Source: Oscillospiraceae bacterium (lineage in GTDB: Bacteria; Bacillota; Clostridia; Oscillospirales; Oscillospiraceae). Taken from it: DNA of 15,655 nt. Positions 5,993 through 14,317 of the stretch are shown in pieces. The notes under the pieces were generated by a model. That model did not search any database. It was not told the DNA's origin and saw nothing but the letters and a program-made list of their open reading frames with translations. Each line of letters begins with the position of its first letter. Position 1 is the first letter of the stretch. The translations under genes and the position numbers were made by a program. The stretch is from the NCBI GenBank assembly GCA_017936205.1, contig JAGBGB010000012.1, forward strand, positions 1 to 15,655, written 5' to 3'.

Positions 5993-7231
5993 TTAAAACA
6001 GAATGATCAGGAACTGGGACACCAGAACCACAACGATCAGAGCAACGGGATACGTAGCAGCATAAGCAGCAGCCACATCCTCTGTTCCTGCTGTGCTGAT
6101 TAGGGTTCCCAGAGCAGGTGTGCTGGTCATACCGCCGGTAATGGAGCCCAGATTATTCAGCAAGGGCAGCTTCAAAACGTACTTGGCGAAGAAGTAGCCC
6201 AGCAGCATGGGAACAATGGTCATAATGATGCCGTAGACGAAGTACATGGGGTTAAAGTTAGCAACGAATTCCGCACCGCCGGGGATACCTGCCCCTGCAA
6301 GGAAGAGCACCAGACCAAGCTCACGGAACAGCTTCAGCGTAGAGGTTTCCGGCATCAAGCTCAGCTTGCCTACTCTGCCGAAGTGCCCCAGAAGCAGGGA
6401 TACCAGCAGACAGCCGCCGGTAGTGGTCAGGGAGAAGCAGGTGCCGGACAGACCGTCTCCGCTCATGGGGATCTTGATCTTGCCAAGCACGGTGCCCAGA
6501 ATGGCAGCCAGAGCGAAGGCAGCCATGCCCACATGATCCAGTTTTAGGAGCCTCCGCTCCTTCTTTCCTTCAGCAGCCTTCTCTGCTACGGCGATCTTGG
6601 CACGTTCTGCAGCCATGTCAGCCTTGTTCATCTTGGGGATCAGCTGGACGAAGAGCACAACCCCCACCACACCAAAAATATACGCAATACCATGACCAAC
6701 AGAAACCAAACTCTGATACTCTGCAGCTACAGTAGCCTTAGCAGCACTGAAGGCAGGAGTAGAGGTCAAAGAACCGGACAGAAGGCCCACGATCATAGCC
6801 ACGAAGCCATCCAGATCCACGATGCTGTCTGCGCCGAAGCCAAAGACATGCTTTCCAAGCATAATGCAACCTACAGCGGACAGTCCACCTGCCAGAATGA
6901 TGATCACACCCAGCAATACATAGCTCTTAAAATTCTTCTTCAAATTAGCGAAGAATTTAGGCCCCGCAATGAAGCCCACACTGGTAACAAAGAGCACCAA
7001 ACCAAAGCTCTCTATAATATCCAACCACTTCTGATCGAAGGAGGCTACACCGCCTTCTCCACAGAAAAGCGCACCGAAGAGCAAGGCAATAATAAACACG
7101 CCTGCATCTCCAAGTGCCACACCCTTGATGGTGATCCGCCCCAGAGCATAGCCCACGAAGAGCACAGCAAACAGACACAGCAAAAAGAAAGATACTCCCG
7201 TGATCGGGATCACACCGCCAAGCAACTCCAT
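5993..7231 (-). CDS. AspT/YidE-type transporter (aspartate:alanine exchanger family), short form
   Basis: A 412-residue integral membrane protein with two homologous halves of about five or six hydrophobic segments each. Each half has the family signature: GLLSGSLTSTPAFSAA near residue 152 and GSITGGMTSTPALG near 369. The first helices (GYALGRITIKGVALGDAGVF) are typical of the AAE family. AspT and YidE are about 540-560 residues and carry cytosolic RCK/TrkA-C domains between the halves; here the loop is only some 35 charged residues (about 205-238: KMNKAD to LLKLDH), so those domains are absent. The substrate may be an amino or dicarboxylic acid but cannot be fixed from sequence. AAGGAG precedes the ATG at 7229. 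It is a single-gene unit with its own promoter and palindromic operator. Confidence 0.85.
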   Translation of the reverse strand: MELLGGVIPITGVSFFLLCLFAVLFVGYALGRITIKGVALGDAGVFIIALLFGALFCGEGGVASFDQKWLDIIESFGLVLFVTSVGFIAGPKFFANLKKNFKSYVLLGVIIILAGGLSAVGCIMLGKHVFGFGADSIVDLDGFVAMIVGLLSGSLTSTPAFSAAKATVAAEYQSLVSVGHGIAYIFGVVGVVLFVQLIPKMNKADMAAERAKIAVAEKAAEGKKERRLLKLDHVGMAAFALAAILGTVLGKIKIPMSGDGLSGTCFSLTTTGGCLLVSLLLGHFGRVGKLSLMPETSTLKLFRELGLVLFLAGAGIPGGAEFVANFNPMYFVYGIIMTIVPMLLGYFFAKYVLKLPLLNNLGSITGGMTSTPALGTLISTAGTEDVAAAYAATYPVALIVVVLVSQFLIILF

Positions 7232-7265
7232 ACTAAAAACATCTCCTTCATTGGCAGTAAGCTAC

Positions 7266-7279
7266 GGGAAATATTTCCC
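7266..7279. promoter_or_regulatory. Perfect 14-base palindrome at the transporter start site (candidate operator)
   Basis: GGGAAATATTTCCC lies 8-21 bases downstream of the -10 box at 7287-7292, covering the expected transcription start. A protein bound here would block initiation, so repression of the transporter is the likely role; the regulator is not in the window. Confidence 0.55.
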
Positions 7280-7286
7280 ACGGGGT

Positions 7287-7315
7287 ATTCTACCACTGCC
7301 CCATAAAAAAATCAA
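7287..7315 (-). promoter_or_regulatory. Promoter of the AspT/YidE-type transporter
   Basis: On the minus strand TTGATT (7310-7315), 17 bases, TAGAAT (7287-7292). The leader to the ATG at 7231 is about 50 bases. Confidence 0.7.
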
Positions 7316-7365
7316 CCCATAATTGACAGCTCAAGCTAAGTTGCAGCAAAAAATAACCACTCCAA

Positions 7366-7383
7366 GCCAAATTGCGATTTGGC
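7366..7383. other. Small perfect hairpin next to repeat copy 2
   Basis: GCCAAAT (7366-7372) and ATTTGGC (7377-7383) flank a TGCG loop. It lies 16 bases outside the left end of repeat copy 2 and has no T tract. It may belong to the repeat's flank or be unrelated. The rest of 7321-7399 shows nothing recognisable. Confidence 0.35.
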
Positions 7384-7399
7384 GCACAGTTTGATTTAC

Positions 7400-7563
7400 C
7401 CCTTCGTAGGGGCGCGCATTGCGCGGAGGCTGCTGAAAAAGTCCGATTTTCAAAATCGTACTCCGAAAAACGGGAGATTTTACGATATATGGTTTCAAAA
7501 TGTTCGGAATACGCCGAGTTTTGTGGTAAAAATTTTTACAAGGGGACTTTTTCAGCAGCCTCC
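7400..7563. repeat. Dispersed inverted-repeat element, copy 2 (right end interrupted)
   Basis: The left terminal repeat, 44 bases at 7400-7443, starts CCCTTCGTAGGGGCGCGC; the interior from 7455 matches copy 1 almost exactly. The right terminal repeat begins at 7545 (GACTTTTTCAGCAGCCTCC) but breaks off at 7563, where copy 1 continues GCGCAATGCGCG. The missing end reappears at 7682-7703. It encodes no transposase and has palindromic segments GATTTTCAAAATC (7445-7457) and GTAAAAATTTTTAC (7526-7539). Confidence 0.9.
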
Positions 7564-7703
7564 ATTGCGCGTCCGGTTCATGGCGGAACGGCATGAACAC
7601 AAAAACCATGAAAAAATGATGTAATTTCACCAAAAATCTCAACTTTTTTTCACCACCACCACTTCTTGGTGGTTGTCGGACGCGCAATGCGCGCCCCTAC
7701 GAA
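7564..7703. repeat. Related REP-like element fused into the right end of copy 2
   Basis: CATTGCGCGTCCG (7563-7575) and CGGACGCGCAATG (7677-7689) are perfect inverted repeats; the right one continues to CGCCCCTAC. Read inwards from 7701 the end is GTAG-GGGCGCGC-ATT-GCGCGTCC, an 8-base-pair hairpin with one G-T pair after GTAG. The interior holds the hairpins GTTCATG/CATGAAC (near 7576-7598) and CCACC/GGTGG (near 7655-7672). The left GTAG half is missing, so this is a truncated inverted pair joined to copy 2. Confidence 0.7.
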
Positions 7704-7744
7704 AGGTGTGTCAAATCGGGATTGGGACGAATGTCTGTGGAGAA

Positions 7745-7776
7745 ACAAAACCGCAGGCGATCGCCTGCGGTTTTGT
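7745..7776 (-). terminator. Intrinsic terminator of the SRP RNA gene
   Basis: A perfect palindrome, AAAACCGCAGGCGATC and its complement, spans 7745-7776; on the minus strand a T-rich tail (TTTTGTTTCT) follows. It lies about 15 bases past the 3' end of the SRP RNA stem. Confidence 0.88.
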
Positions 7777-7790
7777 TCATATGAATCAAG

Positions 7791-8098
7791 ATAGCTTCGG
7801 CCTATGACAAGATCGCACACCCGTACCTGAAACGGCACTATACCCGTTTCCCCGGTAGTTAGCTCAGAAACGGCTGACTCACGGCACACGGACAGGTCCG
7901 CTTAATGCTGCTCGGTTCCCCGCCTGACATGGTTCACGGGAGCCCGTTGCGTGAGACCGATTCCTCAACACCACTTGCCGGGACAGGCGATACAGTACAG
8001 CCCCTCATACGGGAATTCATTCCTGCTGTAGCGGATTGCAGGTTACAGGGCACCGCTATCTCCCCAACTAGTGCGACCTTGTCATAGGTCGAAGCTAT
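7791..8098 (-). ncRNA. ffs: Signal recognition particle RNA, large bacterial (Bacillus) type
   Basis: On the minus strand this is the RNA core of SRP, which with Ffh targets membrane and secreted proteins. The ends pair into a long closing helix: 7791-7818 (ATAGCTTCGGCCTATGACAA...) is complementary to 8071-8098. Internally it has the Bacillus scRNA-like segment AGCGGTGCCCTGTAACCTGC, then GTGGTGTTGAGG, GCAACGGG, CATGTCAGGC, GGGGAACCGAGCAGCATTAAG and CCGAG/AGCTAACT-type blocks. The Ffh-binding helix 8 has the GGAA tetraloop and the GCAGC side. The stem next to the loop reads GG-GGAA-CC, a swap of the usual CC/GG. Length of about 308 bases fits large-type SRP RNA with an Alu domain. No clear own promoter is seen; it starts 20 bases after acpP and may be processed from that transcript. 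Confidence 0.95.
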
Positions 8099-8117
8099 GT
8101 ATTCAGTATGTGAAGAA

Positions 8118-8342
8118 TTAATCTAACTTATCCTCGATATAGTCAGCCAGCTCGCCCAGAGTCTCCAGACGGACATCACCATCGATCTCGAAGTCAACGC
8201 CAACTTCTTCTTCCATATCAATGATCATTTCAGCCATGTCCAGAGAATCCAAATTCAGGCTCTCAAAGGTGGTATTGGCATCCATGCTATCAGCGGGAAT
8301 ATCCAGCTGCTGAGACAGGTAGGAAATAATCTTATTCAGCAT
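8118..8342 (-). CDS. acpP: Acyl carrier protein
   Basis: A 74-residue acidic helical protein that carries fatty-acid intermediates on a phosphopantetheine arm. The attachment motif LDSLDMAEM places the modified Ser at residue 33. The rest follows the ACP pattern (four helices, EEEVGVDFEI, LGELADYIEDKL). It is shorter at the N-terminus by a few residues than E. coli AcpP but complete for Bacillota. No fas genes adjoin: it sits alone between rpoD and the SRP RNA gene, with GGAGG upstream of the ATG and its own promoter at 8373-8403. Bacillota often keep several ACPs; whether this is the housekeeping one is not shown by context. Confidence 0.95.
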   Translation of the reverse strand: MLNKIISYLSQQLDIPADSMDANTTFESLNLDSLDMAEMIIDMEEEVGVDFEIDGDVRLETLGELADYIEDKLD

Positions 8343-8372
8343 ATCTATTTCGCCTCCGTTTATGTTTCCTAT

Positions 8373-8403
8373 ACTATAATAATGATTTTTTTCTCTTTGT
8401 CAA
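8373..8403 (-). promoter_or_regulatory. Promoter of acpP (possibly also SRP RNA)
   Basis: On the minus strand a perfect TTGACA (8398-8403), just past the rpoD stop codon, is followed by an A-rich spacer and TATAGT (8373-8378, 19-base spacing); ATTATA at 17 bases is an alternative -10. Confidence 0.65.
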
Positions 8404-8418
8404 GTATGAATTTTAAAA

Positions 8419-9543
8419 TTAGCCCCAATAATCCTTTAAAATTTTGGATTTGGATCGAAAACGTAGCTGGCGGAGGGACTTCGCCTCGATTTGACGCACT
8501 CGCTCTCTGGTGATTTGCAGCTTGTCCCCAATTTCCTCCAGGGTGTAGAGCTTCCCGTCCTCCAGACCGTAACGCAGACGGAGGATCAACTCAGCCCGAG
8601 GAGAAAGCTGCTTCAGCATTTGATTGATCTCATCTCGCATCATGATTCCATCTACCACATTGGCAGGCTCAAGTTGCTCAGACCCGCTGATAAAGTCACC
8701 TAAACTGGTCTCCTCCTCATCTCCCACGGGAGTTTGGAGTGAGATCGGTTCCTGTGCCATTTGCCGCAACTCAGCCACTCGTTCCACAGTGATATTCATT
8801 TCCTGCGCCAGTTCCTGCGCTGAGGGCTCTCGTCCCAACTCCTGCACTAACTTATGATTCGCCCTCGCCAGTCGGTTCATAGTTTCTACCATGTGAACGG
8901 GAATGCGAATGGTTCGGGAATGGTCTGCAACTGCACGGGAGATAGATTGACGGATCCACCAGGTTGCATAGGTGGAGAACTTAAAGCCCTTATCCGGGTC
9001 GAACTTTTTCACTGCCTTGATCAGCCCCAGATTTCCCTCCTGAATCAGATCCAAGAAGGACAAGCCTCGTCCTAAAAAACGCTTTGCAAGAGATACCACA
9101 AGTCGGAGATTGCTCTCTACCATTGTGCGATAGGCTGCTATGTCTCCTTCTCTGATTCTGAGAGCCAGGGCAATTTCCTCCTCTGCCTTGAGCATGGGCA
9201 CAGCACCAATTTCCTTTAGGTACAGACGGACAGGATCATTGGTGTTCAGATCTTCAGATAGCTCTTGAGGGTCTACAAGACTCTCTTCTTCTACTGACTG
9301 AAGCTCCTCGGCACTTGGTCCCCGATCCTCATCCATTCTCAGGATCCTTGCAACCTCTGTAATATCCACACGGATCCCCAGAGCCTCGATCCTGTCATAG
9401 ATCAGATCTGTTTGTTCCTCGCTGGCATGAATGGCTTCCAATGCGTCGATCAGGTCCTTTGCGGAGAGGGTCTTTGCTTCTCCGGCCTTAGCGACCAGAG
9501 CACTCAGGGCGTTCTCTACACCATGAATCTGTCTGCTGTCCAT
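8419..9543 (-). CDS. rpoD: Primary sigma factor RpoD (sigma-A)
   Basis: The main RNA polymerase specificity factor, 374 residues. The reading frame is open further upstream to 9624, but the start at 9541-9543 (MDSRQIHG) follows GGAGG and comes one base after the dnaG stop, so the longer version is rejected. Region 1.1 is present (about residues 15-75, [12 protein letters not shown]), then 1.2 ([11 protein letters not shown], 103-113). Region 2 has [24 protein letters not shown] and the -10-reading [16 protein letters not shown]. Region 3 begins near HMVETMNRL, and the region 4 helix-turn-helix [10 protein letters not shown]...[13 protein letters not shown] recognises the -35 box. Promoters in this window with TTGxxx and TATAAT fit its expected specificity. 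It is translationally close-coupled to dnaG, the classic pairing. Confidence 0.97.
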   Translation of the reverse strand: MDSRQIHGVENALSALVAKAGEAKTLSAKDLIDALEAIHASEEQTDLIYDRIEALGIRVDITEVARILRMDEDRGPSAEELQSVEEESLVDPQELSEDLNTNDPVRLYLKEIGAVPMLKAEEEIALALRIREGDIAAYRTMVESNLRLVVSLAKRFLGRGLSFLDLIQEGNLGLIKAVKKFDPDKGFKFSTYATWWIRQSISRAVADHSRTIRIPVHMVETMNRLARANHKLVQELGREPSAQELAQEMNITVERVAELRQMAQEPISLQTPVGDEEETSLGDFISGSEQLEPANVVDGIMMRDEINQMLKQLSPRAELILRLRYGLEDGKLYTLEEIGDKLQITRERVRQIEAKSLRQLRFRSKSKILKDYWG

Positions 9544-9544
9544 C

Positions 9545-11281
9545 TCACGTACCTCCGTATGATTTCTTTTTCTTCCACTTGGCTTGCATAGCCAAGAGAT
9601 CGTCGGTTTCGCTTCCTTCCTCACAAATGATCTTCACGCAGTCGTCAAAGGCATCCTCAGATAGCGGTCCTTCCGACATCTGGAGAACTGCACTGAGGTG
9701 CGCCATTTCAGCCGGGCTCAGCTGCTCTCCCAGAGAAGTAGTAGTAATAGGCAGATCCTCTCTCCAACAGCTACGCCAGTTTTCGAAGAGGGTGCGGAAC
9801 ATAGGCACGGAGAAATGCTCCGGCTTTAGTCCCTGGGTCCGTTGGAACAAACTGGGATCCCGCTGCAGCATCTGCACCAAGGATTCCTCTGCCATAGCAG
9901 AGCGGAGGTTCTCATAGCGGATCTCCTTACTCTTGGGCTGCCGTGCTGCAGCAATTTCCAGATCTCGCTTTTCCTGAGCCTTTTTTTCTCTGTTGATGCG
10001 GCGTTTATAGGCTTTGTTGATCTCCAATCTCATAGCCTCAGGGGTGAGCTTCGCCATTTCCGCTGCCTTAATGCCGTAGATCTCCCGTTCCACTGCTGTA
10101 GTGAAGGTAGATACAAGCTCCGCAGCCTTTCTTGCAAATTCCACCTTCTGCTCATCAACACTCAGGTCAAATTGCTTCTGTAGAGATGCCAGTCGATACT
10201 CTGCTTGATTCTCGCAGCCCTCTAACAGGAGCTTGAAGCGGTCTGCCCCGAATTTTTTCAAGAATTCATCCGGATCCTTAGCTCCCTGCATCCGCAGAAT
10301 GCGAACCTTCAATCCGGTCTTTTCCAGCATAGGTATGGCTCTCTGGGTGGCATTCTGTCCTGCGGCATCTCCGTCATAGGTCAGCACCACCTGACTTGTA
10401 TACTTACTTAGCAGATCTGCATGCTCCTGGGTTAAGGAAGTACCCAGAGATGCAACTGCGCAGTCAAAGCCATATTGATGGAGGGCAATGGCATCCATAT
10501 AGCCCTCGGTAAGAATGATACAGTCGGACTTGGTCTTCTTCACCACGTTCATGGCAAAAAGATTCTTCCGTTTATTAAAAATCAGGGTCTCCGGGGAGTT
10601 CAAATACTTCGGGGTGGAGTCATCCATAACTCGACCGCCGAAGCCGATCACATTCCCACGCACATCAATAATGGGGAACATAAGCCGATTGCGGAAGCGA
10701 TCGTAAAAGGTTCCCTTTTCTTTATGCTGCAGAACCAGTCCCGCATCCAGCAGCTCGGACTTGCTAAAGCCCTTGGCAGTCATGGCATCGATCAGCGCTG
10801 TCCACTGATTGGGTGCAAAGCCCATACCGAAACGGGTAACAGTCGAAGGGCTCAAGCCACGCTTCCGGATGTATGCCCAAACTTCTCCCGCTGCGGGAGT
10901 CTTGAGCTGCCCATGGAAAAAGCGAGCTGCCTCCTTACACAGTGCCCACAGGCGCTCCTTCTTCTTGTACTGAGAGTTTTCCCTTGGATCCTCCGGCACC
11001 TCAAGCCCCGCCCGTTTCGCAAGAAAGCGAACAGCATCCGGGTAGGACAAGCTCTCTATCTCCATAATAAAGGTGATCACATCGCCACCCTTATGGCAAC
11101 CGAAGCAATAGCAGATCCCCTTGTCCGGCGCAACAGAGAAGGATGCAGTCTTCTCCCCGTGGAAGGGACACAGTCCAAAGAGATTGCTACCCCTCCGAGT
11201 CAGGGACACATACTGCCCCACTACATCTTCAATGGGATTGCGGTTATTCAGTTCCTCCAAGAAAGCAGGAGAAAATGCCAT
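9545..11281 (-). CDS. dnaG: DNA primase
   Basis: Makes RNA primers at the replication fork. Of the 578 residues, the N-terminal CHC2 zinc finger uses Cys38, His41, Cys59 and Cys62. The polymerase core includes [12 protein letters not shown] (193-204) and [20 protein letters not shown] (213-232). The TOPRIM domain has [11 protein letters not shown] (257-267; Glu259) and YDGDAAG (302-308; Asp303, Asp305), the metal-binding acidic residues. The C-terminal part (about 430-578) is the divergent helicase-interaction domain, rich in charged residues. AGGAGG before the ATG overlaps the dgt stop codon (TAG at 11294-11296). The gene lies between dgt and rpoD in a tight minus-strand operon; length is near the family norm. 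Confidence 0.97.
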   Translation of the reverse strand: MAFSPAFLEELNNRNPIEDVVGQYVSLTRRGSNLFGLCPFHGEKTASFSVAPDKGICYCFGCHKGGDVITFIMEIESLSYPDAVRFLAKRAGLEVPEDPRENSQYKKKERLWALCKEAARFFHGQLKTPAAGEVWAYIRKRGLSPSTVTRFGMGFAPNQWTALIDAMTAKGFSKSELLDAGLVLQHKEKGTFYDRFRNRLMFPIIDVRGNVIGFGGRVMDDSTPKYLNSPETLIFNKRKNLFAMNVVKKTKSDCIILTEGYMDAIALHQYGFDCAVASLGTSLTQEHADLLSKYTSQVVLTYDGDAAGQNATQRAIPMLEKTGLKVRILRMQGAKDPDEFLKKFGADRFKLLLEGCENQAEYRLASLQKQFDLSVDEQKVEFARKAAELVSTFTTAVEREIYGIKAAEMAKLTPEAMRLEINKAYKRRINREKKAQEKRDLEIAAARQPKSKEIRYENLRSAMAEESLVQMLQRDPSLFQRTQGLKPEHFSVPMFRTLFENWRSCWREDLPITTTSLGEQLSPAEMAHLSAVLQMSEGPLSEDAFDDCVKIICEEGSETDDLLAMQAKWKKKKSYGGT

Positions 11282-11293
11282 ATCTGAATCCTC

Positions 11294-12310
11294 CTAACCC
11301 CGAACCTGCCAGACTGCGGGGATAAATAGTTCCTCATACTTATACATTGCGTATTTATCGCTCATGCCTGCAATATAATCGCAAACGATCCGTTCCATAC
11401 CCTCAAAGCTAAGCTGGGGCTGAAAATCTGCCGGAAGCTTCTCCGGGTGCTTGATGTAATATTCGTAGAGCTGCTGCAGGATCTTCCGCGCCTTGGATTC
11501 CTCTCCCTTGGCAACAGGGTTCTTATAGACCCGTTGGAACATAAAGCTCCGAAGCTCCTGCATGGTTTGGAACATTTCTTTATCCATGCCCAACTCCTGC
11601 TCACTGCGACTGTGACGGATCAGGTTGGTCACAAGAGAGTTGATCCGGTCTCTGTGATTATCTCCGAGAACAACAGAAATACTCTTGGGAATATCTTGAT
11701 TGGTCAGGATCCCCGCTCGCATGGCATCATCAATATCATGGTTAATATAGGCGATCTGATCCGCATAGCGAACGATCTGCCCCTCTAAGGTCTCCGGCAT
11801 TCGGCTGCCTGTTGTATGCCCCAGAATGCCCATACGAACCTCGTAGGTCAAATTCAGTCCCTGTCCATCCTTTTCCAGCTCATCTACTACCCGTAGGGAC
11901 TGCTCATTATGGCGGAATTCTCTGCCCATGACCTCTGTGAGTGCCACCTCTCCTGCGTGACCGAAGGGGGTATGCCCTAAATCATGGCCGAAGGCGATCG
12001 CCTCTGTCAAATCCTCGTTGAGCCGCAGAGCTCTGGCAACAGTTCTGGCGATTCGGGATACCTCAAGAGTATGGGTCATACGGGTTCTGTAATGATCTCC
12101 CTCCGGTTGGAGGAAAACCTGAGTCTTATGCATGAGCCGACGGAAGGACTTGCTGTGAAGAATTCGATCACAATCCCGCTGATAGCAGGTTCTTACATCA
12201 AATTCCGGCGGCTCCTCCTGCCGCAGGCGGCCGCGAGAACAGTCAGAGAACTGTGCTCTTTCACTGAGCTGTTCATGTTCCATCCATTCTAATTCCTCAC
12301 GAATGTTCAT
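11294..12310 (-). CDS. dgt: dGTP triphosphohydrolase-like HD-domain protein
   Basis: Dgt-family enzymes remove triphosphate from dGTP or other dNTPs and so limit dNTP pools. The product is 338 residues from the ATG at 12308-12310. Another in-frame ATG is at 12314-12316, but the GGGGG ribosome site abuts it with no spacing, so the downstream one is preferred. HD motif residues are visible: RTRMTHTLEV (His80), GHDLGHTPFGH (His109, Asp110, His113, His118), FRHNEQ and RYADQIAYINHDIDD (Asp184 onwards). The FRRLMHKTQVF and GDHYRTR blocks are typical of the bacterial dGTPase-like subgroup that commonly precedes dnaG in clostridia. Bacillota members often act on several dNTPs, so exact specificity is open. 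Confidence 0.92.
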   Translation of the reverse strand: MNIREELEWMEHEQLSERAQFSDCSRGRLRQEEPPEFDVRTCYQRDCDRILHSKSFRRLMHKTQVFLQPEGDHYRTRMTHTLEVSRIARTVARALRLNEDLTEAIAFGHDLGHTPFGHAGEVALTEVMGREFRHNEQSLRVVDELEKDGQGLNLTYEVRMGILGHTTGSRMPETLEGQIVRYADQIAYINHDIDDAMRAGILTNQDIPKSISVVLGDNHRDRINSLVTNLIRHSRSEQELGMDKEMFQTMQELRSFMFQRVYKNPVAKGEESKARKILQQLYEYYIKHPEKLPADFQPQLSFEGMERIVCDYIAGMSDKYAMYKYEELFIPAVWQVRG

Positions 12311-12320
12311 GATCATCCCC

Positions 12321-12950
12321 CTACGGTTCTATAGGGAAGGCTCTGTACTCTTGCCCTGTGATCAGCCCTTCAATGGTTCCCGAGGACATATCAAAGACCC
12401 GATCCAAGAAGGGCTTCGTTTGAGCCTCCGGCAGCAGCAGATCGAATTCCACATCCATACCAAAGTCCGTATTGCGTATCATACCGCCGAAGGAAGCAAC
12501 CTCCAACTTGATCCGCTCGAACCAGCTATATGGGCAGGGCATATAAATACTGCTCCATACCCGTTTCATAGATCGTCCTGCTGCATCCAATCCGATTTTG
12601 GCGCTGTGAGCATAGGCCCGCGCCAGACCTCCGGCTCCCAGCAAAATGCCTCCAAAATATCGGGTCACTACACAGGTCACATTATACATTTCCTCCCGCT
12701 GCAGCACCTGCAGCACGGGCATCCCGGCAGTTCCTCCCGGCTCTCCGTCATCAGAGAAGCGGGTAGGACCGTCCTTAATAATATAGGCATATACATTGTG
12801 TGTGGCATCCCAGTATTTTTCTCGCATTTGTTTGATCCGCTGCAGAGCCTCCTCCTCGGTCTCCGTCAGGAAGATATGCCCCAGAAAACGAGATCGCCGT
12901 TCCACAAATTCCGCCGTAGCATCCCCGGTAGGGATGCGGTATTCCTTCAT
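12321..12950 (-). CDS. yigZ: YigZ/IMPACT family protein (UPF0029)
   Basis: A 209-residue protein of the IMPACT family. Its N-terminal domain holds the signatures ATHNVYAY (49-56), SDDGEPGGTAGMPVL (66-80) and VVTRYFGGILLGAGGLARAY (94-113). The C-terminal ferredoxin-like domain (about 140-205, DUF1949 type) is weaker but present. Eukaryotic IMPACT binds GCN1 and tempers translation control; the bacterial role is not settled, and binding to ribosomes or nucleic acid has been proposed. GGGGAG sits 7 bases before the ATG. Only 30 bases separate it from hflX upstream, and 10 from the chosen dgt start, so it is within the same operon; neighbours with ribosome and replication tasks suit a translation-linked job (inference). 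Confidence 0.9.
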   Translation of the reverse strand: MKEYRIPTGDATAEFVERRSRFLGHIFLTETEEEALQRIKQMREKYWDATHNVYAYIIKDGPTRFSDDGEPGGTAGMPVLQVLQREEMYNVTCVVTRYFGGILLGAGGLARAYAHSAKIGLDAAGRSMKRVWSSIYMPCPYSWFERIKLEVASFGGMIRNTDFGMDVEFDLLLPEAQTKPFLDRVFDMSSGTIEGLITGQEYRAFPIEP

Positions 12951-12980
12951 GCTTGTCTCCCCTTTATTATACGCTCAGAG

Positions 12981-14252
12981 TCAAGTAGATTCTTCTGCCA
13001 AAAATCGCTGATAGCGACCAAACAGCTCCTGGGAGCATACAGCCTCCACACGAATGCCCTCTGCCACATATTCTGTATTCAGGACCTGTGCCTGTCGATG
13101 CAGGATCTCCAATACCCCGCCCTCGGAATAGGGCAGTAGAAACACAGCCTGATGGAGCACCCCGGTCAGGACCTCCTCGATTCGTGTCAGCAGCTCCTGT
13201 GTTCCCACACCGCTACGAGCACACAGATACAGATCCTGCTCCCCTGCAGGCAGATCCGTAGGATCCTCCAACAGATCCACCTTATTGAAGCAGCGTAGCA
13301 CAGGCACGCCGGGCTTGGCTAACTTCTCAATCAGCTTATCCACCACAGCAATGTGAGCATCCCGCTCAGGATCGGAGGCATCGATCATATGCAGCAGCAG
13401 ATCTGCGTACTGCAGCTCCTCCAAGGTCGCTTGGAATGCCTCTACCAAGTGGTGCGGCAGCTTGGCAATAAAGCCAACGGTATCAGAAAGTAACACCTCC
13501 AAGTGATCGGAGATCCGCAGCTTTCTGGTCGTAGTGTCGAGTGTATCAAAGAGCCGATTATTGGCAGGGATCCCCGCATCGGTCAGCTGATTGAGCAAGG
13601 TAGATTTCCCTGTATTGGTATAGCCCACCAGAGCCACTACAGGGACAGAATTCTTCAATCTACGCTCCCGCTGCACTCCTCGAACCTTCCGCACTGCCTC
13701 CAGTTCTTCCTGCAAACGATTGATCCGCTCCCGAATATGACGGCGGTCTGTTTCCAGCTTGGTCTCACCGGGGCCTCTGGTGCCAATGCCGCCGCCCAAA
13801 CGGGATAGGGATTTACCCATGCCCGACAGTCGGGGGAGTAAATACTTATATTGCGCCAGTTCGACCTGTAAACGCCCCTCTGCAGTCTTGGCTCTCTGTG
13901 CAAATATATCCAGAATCAGAGCACTGCGATCCAGCACCGTCACTCCGGTGATGTCCTCCAATGCTCGAATCTGGGAGGGTGAAAGCTCATTATCAAAGAT
14001 CACCATATTGGCTCCGGTTTTCTCCAACAGCTCACAGACCTCCTGAGCCTTTCCCTCTCCAATGAAGCTGTGGGGATCCGGAGTCTTGCGGTTCTGCAGC
14101 ACCTTAGCCTCGCAAGTTCCCCCGGCAGTTTCCAGCAAAGCTTCCAATTCATCCAGTGTTTCATAGCTTGCGGTATCCTCAGCCTTGAAGCAGTCTGCAT
14201 TCAAGCCCACTAAGATAGCTCGTTCCGCAATAACATGATCCAATTGTTCCAT
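12981..14252 (-). CDS. hflX: Ribosome-associated GTPase HflX
   Basis: HflX splits stalled 70S ribosomes in stress and heat shock and helps disassemble 100S dimers. The 423-residue product has the N-terminal HflX nucleotide-binding domain (DPHSFIGEGK at about 59-68, FDNELSPSQ, VTVLDRSALILDIFA), then the glycine-rich family signature LSRLGGGIGTRGPGETKLE (149-167). The G domain has GYTNTGKST (210-218), DTVGFI (257-262) and NKVD (323-326). The reading frame is open to 14318, but that part lies in the rpmE terminator; the ATG at 14250-14252 follows TAGGAG and starts at the conserved position (MEQLDHVIAERAILVGL). It leads the hflX-yigZ-dgt-dnaG-rpoD run, just past the rpmE terminator. Confidence 0.95.
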   Translation of the reverse strand: MEQLDHVIAERAILVGLNADCFKAEDTASYETLDELEALLETAGGTCEAKVLQNRKTPDPHSFIGEGKAQEVCELLEKTGANMVIFDNELSPSQIRALEDITGVTVLDRSALILDIFAQRAKTAEGRLQVELAQYKYLLPRLSGMGKSLSRLGGGIGTRGPGETKLETDRRHIRERINRLQEELEAVRKVRGVQRERRLKNSVPVVALVGYTNTGKSTLLNQLTDAGIPANNRLFDTLDTTTRKLRISDHLEVLLSDTVGFIAKLPHHLVEAFQATLEELQYADLLLHMIDASDPERDAHIAVVDKLIEKLAKPGVPVLRCFNKVDLLEDPTDLPAGEQDLYLCARSGVGTQELLTRIEEVLTGVLHQAVFLLPYSEGGVLEILHRQAQVLNTEYVAEGIRVEAVCSQELFGRYQRFLAEEST

Positions 14253-14278
14253 AAAATCTCCTATTCTCTCTGAAAAAA

Positions 14279-14310
14279 TGAAAAAAGTCCGCACCGGTAC
14301 GGTGCGAACT
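14279..14310 (-). terminator. Intrinsic terminator between rpmE and hflX
   Basis: On the minus strand a hairpin, GTTCGCACCG-TA-CCGGTGCGGAC (14287-14309), is followed by six T and a further T-rich run. It begins 8 bases after the rpmE stop and ends about 30 bases before the hflX ATG. Confidence 0.9.
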
Positions 14311-14317
14311 TGTCTCA

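Noticed and set aside
7331..7687. Several frames of 74-118 codons on both strands
   Set aside because: They lie in the inverted repeats; translations such as ARPYEG come from the repeat ends.
9544..9624. Longer rpoD start
   Set aside because: Would overlap dnaG by 80 bases and adds a non-sigma N-terminus; a ribosome site supports 9543.
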